From assembly GCA_019241525.1 (NCBI GenBank), contig JAFAWY010000131.1, positions 1-64,000 of the forward strand: a stretch of DNA of 64,000 nt. The letters run 5' to 3'. Both the position numbers and the translations under genes were made by a program. Origin of the DNA: Pseudonocardiales bacterium. GTDB taxonomy: Bacteria > Actinomycetota > Actinomycetes > Mycobacteriales > Pseudonocardiaceae. Shown here in pieces: positions 60,841 through 64,000 of this stretch. The stretch's first letter is position 1; the number at the start of each line of letters is the position of its first letter. Under the pieces are notes generated by a model. It searched no databases. It had not been told where the DNA came from and was given only the letters and a program-made list of their open reading frames with translations.

Positions 60841-61673
60841 GATGCAGCCGCCGCTTGCTGCCAGCGGCGCACGTGCGGCAGGTCGTCGTCGAGCCAGTAC
60901 GCGTCGCCGCTGGGAGTCACCACCAGAATCTCCTCAAACTTCACGCCCACGTCACGGAAACCGATGTGCGGTTCGACGGCCCACAAACCGGGTGTTGCCG
61001 GATGGTTCGAGATCTCGCCATCGGCCCACAGCGGTGAGCGGTGGTGCATCCGTTCCAGGATCAGGTCACCGACAAGGGTTTGCAGCGAGCGGATCCCGAA
61101 CCCGGCGGCGATGAACTGGGGCAACCGCGAATGCACTGTGCCAATCTGGTGAGCGATGACCCGTCCGGGATAGACCCGGTGACGATTGTCGTACCCGTGC
61201 CGGTCGATGAGTGCGTCGACATCACGGTAGATCTGCCGCAGCGGCGCGCCCTCGCGCACCCTGGTGACGATCAGCGTGCGGTACGCGGCGAGGTCGTGCA
61301 TCAACTGCTCGTAGACCGGGTTGGTGCCCAGGCAGCCGGCATAGCCAATGTCAGCCATATACCCGTCACGTACGGGCGCGCAGTCGAGGATGAACGGCAT
61401 GCCTTCTTCCAGCCTGCGGTGGGTGGGAAAGAACTTAACCGGAGTCCAGAAGTTGTGGAACGCGGTGCGGTCGCCGAACCACGCAAACGGGACGTGGAAC
61501 CAATCCTGCACTCCGCGACCGTGCAGGTACTCGCGCATCCGTTGCACGGCTTGCTTCTCCGTGACACCTGGCTGCAGCGTCTGGGCGACTGATTCAGCCG
61601 CCGCGTAGGCCAGCTGCTGGACCTCGCGGAACTTCCCTAGATGGGCGGAATCGGTCAGTCCCTTACCGGCCAC
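60837..61673 (-). CDS. M24 (Xaa-Pro aminopeptidase-like) family protein
   Basis: 278 residues, pita-bread fold. Metal ligands are readable: Asp in FILDCAPVRDGYMADIGYAG (two Asp), His in VIAHQIGTVHSRLP, and Glu residues near WAVEPHIGFRD and VKFEEILVV. It lacks the N-terminal domain of true aminopeptidase P. It may cleave small X-Pro or creatine-like substrates, or have lost peptidase activity. The start is a GTG with GGAGG 7 nt upstream; the frame open further would cross the TetR operator. First gene of the four-gene operon. Confidence 0.82.
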   Translation of the reverse strand: MAGKGLTDSAHLGKFREVQQLAYAAAESVAQTLQPGVTEKQAVQRMREYLHGRGVQDWFHVPFAWFGDRTAFHNFWTPVKFFPTHRRLEEGMPFILDCAPVRDGYMADIGYAGCLGTNPVYEQLMHDLAAYRTLIVTRVREGAPLRQIYRDVDALIDRHGYDNRHRVYPGRVIAHQIGTVHSRLPQFIAAGFGIRSLQTLVGDLILERMHHRSPLWADGEISNHPATPGLWAVEPHIGFRDVGVKFEEILVVTPSGDAYWLDDDLPHVRRWQQAAAAS

Positions 61674-61694
61674 TGCGCCACCTCCTGGAGCGAT

Positions 61695-61716
61695 GTTCCT
61701 ACTCCTAGGTAGGAAC
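61695..61716. promoter_or_regulatory. TetR operator between divergent genes
   Basis: GTTCCTAC-tcctag-GTAGGAAC: perfect 8-bp arms with a 6-bp spacer, in the 69-base gap between the M24 operon and the tetR gene. A second partial repeat CTAC/GTAG lies at about 61720-61733. The placement between a TetR gene and the divergent operon is the classic autoregulatory arrangement. Confidence 0.7.
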
Positions 61717-61742
61717 TTTCTACTGCGTGGTAGTTTTGTCAA

Positions 61743-62408
61743 GTGGAGAAGCCGACGGTGGTCCCGCTGGGGGCAAAGCGCCCGGGCCGGGGCGGCCGCA
61801 GTCGGGCAGCCCATCTGGGCCCCGAACGCCGGCGTCCACTGATCCTGGATGCTGCGTTGGAGGTCTATGTCGAGCGTGGCTATAAGGGCACCTCGATGCA
61901 GGCGGTGGCCGACGCCGCAGGGGTAACCAAGCCGGTGGTCTACGAGTGCTTCCGGAATAAGGATGAGCTCCTACTGGCATTGCTGGACCGGGAAGAGCAG
62001 CGACTGCTTGCAGCCGTCTCCGACTCATTTTTGACTAATAGCGTTTCTGACAATCTAGAGGCGGTGCTCGCTGCCGGACTGACGGCATTCTTGGCCGGCG
62101 CTCGTCAGGCACCGAACTCCTGGCGGGTGGTCTTCGACTCTGGTTCGGGTTCGGGTTCCGTAGTGGCAGAGCGCGTGCGGCGCGGCCGAGAAGGGGCGGT
62201 CGATCGATTACGCGAGCTGGTACGTCAGCACATGGTGGCCGGTGGTCTCGACGACATCGAGCGCAAAGCACCCGTGGTCGCAGAATTGATCGCTTCGGTT
62301 TCCGAATCGTGTGCCCGTATGCTGGTGGTCGAACGCTATCCATGGACTGCCGCCGAGCTGGCGACTTATGTAGCCCGCTTGCTCGCCCGAGGGCTCAACC
62401 CAGTCTAA
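61743..62408 (+). CDS. TetR-family transcriptional regulator
   Basis: 221 residues. The N-terminal helix-turn-helix is clear: ILDAALEVYVERGYKGTSM, QAVADAAGVTKPVVYECF, then RNKDELLLALLDREE. The C-terminal ligand domain is all-helical and contains RVVFDSGSGSGSV. The GTG has no ribosome site and is 26 bp from the palindrome, so the transcript may be leaderless. It most likely represses the M24-EphD-diiron-reductase operon and itself, responding to a lipid, acyl-CoA or xenobiotic ligand. Confidence 0.88.
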   Translation: MEKPTVVPLGAKRPGRGGRSRAAHLGPERRRPLILDAALEVYVERGYKGTSMQAVADAAGVTKPVVYECFRNKDELLLALLDREEQRLLAAVSDSFLTNSVSDNLEAVLAAGLTAFLAGARQAPNSWRVVFDSGSGSGSVVAERVRRGREGAVDRLRELVRQHMVAGGLDDIERKAPVVAELIASVSESCARMLVVERYPWTAAELATYVARLLARGLNPV

Positions 62409-62666
62409 ATTTCATGGCGCTTAAATTTATCTAACGTCAGCACGGCGAACTCGTGGCGGGCGTAACGTCACCCACATTAGGTTCGATAGCCATATCGGGT
62501 TTGAGCGGTCAACTCCACCGCCCAGGCACGTTGCTGCGGGCCAGCGGCGGGTGGCCTGCATGGTGACACGCAGCGCCTCACCCCCCGCCAGGTCGGCGCA
62601 ACAGTGCGGGTAGGGTTCATCCAATCGACGCGCATGAAGCATTCGCTACTGGCAACGGAGCGTGCA

Positions 62667-63740
62667 ATGTCCGTGACGAGCAATATAGACCCGTCGTTGG
62701 CCTCGTTACTTGTTGATGCGAGCATTGAGTCGTATTACGCGTACGATGCACACGTACCGGCTCGCTGCAGGCTTGACCTGGTCACTTCGCCTCCCGGCTA
62801 TGATGCCATCGACTGCTGGACCGGGCTCGATGCAGTCTTTAGCAGTCTTGGTCTGTATGAGTGTTTCGGCGTGGTCTTCCGGTCGAAGGCGGCACCCTAC
62901 TCCTATGTGTTCGCTTTTCGTGGCACCTATTCCATGTTGGACGTCCTTGAAGACTTGGATTTCTGGCAACAATATCCATTCGTGCCTTTGCGGGCGCTAC
63001 AGTCGGCCGGGGACGCGAAGGTTGCCGGCGGATTCTGGAGTATCTACAGCGCGAGCCGTGCCGGTTCAAAGTCAATGCAACAGCAAGTCTTCGATCTTGT
63101 TGACAAATACCAGGCTTCGGCTCAGCCAATCAGCCAACTTTACATCACTGGTCATAGCCTGGGTGCCGCATTAAGCGAACTGTTCACGGTCGATTTAGCG
63201 CTCTCGTCCTATCGCGAGATCCCTTATCGCAACTACAATTACGCGGGCCCCCTGGTGGGAAATCCTGCGTTCGCGCAGCTCTACGACTCTCAGCCTCGGG
63301 AGTTGGACCCTGCGACGCGCACATTGCGCATTCAGAACACCTACGACATTGTGCCTTGCTCGCCACCCCAACTATTCGGCTACCAGCATGTCGGTGACGC
63401 GTACCTGCTCGCTTTTTATAACAAGAATGCGGGTTGGCTGAATCCTGAGGCCAAGCTCTATGATCACCAGGCGGTGAACTACCAAGGAGTATTGAGCTGT
63501 GCATTTTCCAGCTCGCAAGGATACTGCGACAATGACAACCTCGTGGTGGGGGCCGAGACGCTCGTGTCGCGCAAGCCTGATCCATCGACACTGTGCATGT
63601 TCTGGCCGGAGACACAGCCGCCAGTTGCTCCGATCTCTATCCCGTCCACGGTGAAGCAGGAGGCGACCACAGTCACGATTGCCGAAGTGGTGCCGTCGAC
63701 CAGCTCATTGGACGAGACGGTCCTGCCCGCTGATCAGTAA
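62667..63740 (+). CDS. Class 3 lipase
   Basis: 357 residues. It has the lipase_3 pattern: VVFRSKAAPYSYVFAFRGTY (oxyanion strand), Ser164 in LYITGHSLGAALSELFTVDL, then YNYAGPLVGNPAFAQLYD, IQNTYDIVPCSPP with the catalytic Asp, and a His in YDHQAVNYQGVL. No signal peptide is visible, so action inside the cell is likely, on triacylglycerol or similar esters. A Thr/Ser/Pro-rich tail follows from residue 310. The ATG is chosen for GGAG 6 nt upstream. Confidence 0.85.
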   Translation: MSVTSNIDPSLASLLVDASIESYYAYDAHVPARCRLDLVTSPPGYDAIDCWTGLDAVFSSLGLYECFGVVFRSKAAPYSYVFAFRGTYSMLDVLEDLDFWQQYPFVPLRALQSAGDAKVAGGFWSIYSASRAGSKSMQQQVFDLVDKYQASAQPISQLYITGHSLGAALSELFTVDLALSSYREIPYRNYNYAGPLVGNPAFAQLYDSQPRELDPATRTLRIQNTYDIVPCSPPQLFGYQHVGDAYLLAFYNKNAGWLNPEAKLYDHQAVNYQGVLSCAFSSSQGYCDNDNLVVGAETLVSRKPDPSTLCMFWPETQPPVAPISIPSTVKQEATTVTIAEVVPSTSSLDETVLPADQ

Positions 63741-63743
63741 TGA

Positions 63744-64000
63744 TCAACCATCCAGCGCGCGCAGCCGGCGCAACACTTCGGCATCACCCAATGCCGTCGC
63801 CACAGCGTGGAGATCGGGGCTTCGGGTCGAGCCGGTGAGGGCAACGCGAATAAGTTGGGATGCTTCGCGGATCGAGCCCGGGTAGGCGTCGGGACTTTTC
63901 TTGTACTCCTTGGCACTACTCGCGAAGCCGTGTTTCGTGGCCAGCTCGCGAATCTGGTTGAACCATTCTTGCGGGTCATCGAGGGGTTGATAGCTCTTGA
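63744..64000 (-). CDS. gltX: Glutamate--tRNA ligase, C-terminal 85 residues (cut by window edge)
   Basis: The last 85 codons of a minus-strand gene running off the right edge. It reads DDPQEWFNQIRELATKHGFA, SAKEYKKSPDAYPGSIREA, QLIRVALTGSTRSPDLHAVA and LRRLRALDG, the C-terminal anticodon-binding region of the long, clostridial-type GluRS (the WF-x-x-I-x-x-LA...KEYKK pattern). It attaches glutamate to tRNA. Whether this is the main or a second copy cannot be told here. Confidence 0.75.
   Translation of the reverse strand, partial: KSYQPLDDPQEWFNQIRELATKHGFASSAKEYKKSPDAYPGSIREASQLIRVALTGSTRSPDLHAVATALGDAEVLRRLRALDG

Noticed and set aside
1-64000. CRISPR array, tRNA, rRNA or complete insertion sequence
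   Set aside because: I looked for regular spaced repeats, cloverleaf-like stretches and transposase motifs (DDE, HUH, serine recombinase) and saw none.

Overview
The window looks like a chromosome segment of a high-GC actinobacterium. A mycolata-type lineage (Mycobacterium or a close relative) fits best. The evidence is a full-length carboxylic acid reductase, a WS/DGAT acyltransferase, an EphD-like hydrolase/short-chain dehydrogenase fusion, DUF3054 and proline-rich one-TM proteins, plus GC-biased third codon positions and frequent GTG/TTG starts behind GGAGG sites. I did not try to name a species.

Layout. 1-4.3 kb is sparsely coding: the N-terminus of a quinone oxidoreductase, a polysaccharide deacetylase, and a thioredoxin-fold protein that has lost its active-site CxxC. 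4.3-7.9 kb is the carboxylic acid reductase. 7.9-13.4 kb is again gene-poor: small exported proteins, a lone TatA, and a secreted Big_3-type gene broken by several frameshifts, which points to local gene decay. 13.5-20.5 kb carries asnB, a nitrilase, a SAM methyltransferase, an MFS transporter and gadB; the first four may be an amino-acid-derived metabolite cassette. 20.6-30.2 kb is mixed: amine/amino-acid oxidase, PAP2 membrane enzyme, a tandem-repeat secreted protein with an unusual promoter array, Zn-peptidase, DUF3054, FNT channel and a MEDS/HATPase regulator.

The centrepiece is 30.4-46.9 kb on the minus strand: seven genes, each overlapping or abutting the next. Two giant synthases resemble a re-wired polyunsaturated-fatty-acid/HglE-type lipid synthase: [duplicated NMO-type enoyl reductase]-KS-AT-ACP-KR, then KS-AT-DH-phosphopantetheinyl transferase. 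They are followed by a stand-alone ACP, an alpha/beta hydrolase, a GT1 glycosyltransferase, a WS/DGAT acyltransferase and a membrane GT39-type glycosyltransferase. The simplest reading is a self-contained factory that builds a long acyl chain, releases it, glycosylates and acylates it, and adds a further sugar at the membrane: an undescribed glycolipid.

47.5-64 kb holds an exported CocE/NonD hydrolase, an MFS symporter, a VOC gene relic, a nucleotide-kinase-like protein, PrpE, another acyl-CoA synthetase, an isolated hemC and an FKBP. Next comes a four-gene operon: M24 peptidase-like protein, EphD-like fusion, probable diiron oxidase and its ferredoxin-type reductase. It is transcribed away from a TetR gene across a palindromic operator. 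A class 3 lipase and the C-terminus of a glutamyl-tRNA synthetase close the window.

No tRNA, rRNA, CRISPR array or intact insertion sequence was recognised. Family names come from reading motifs by eye; no database search was run.
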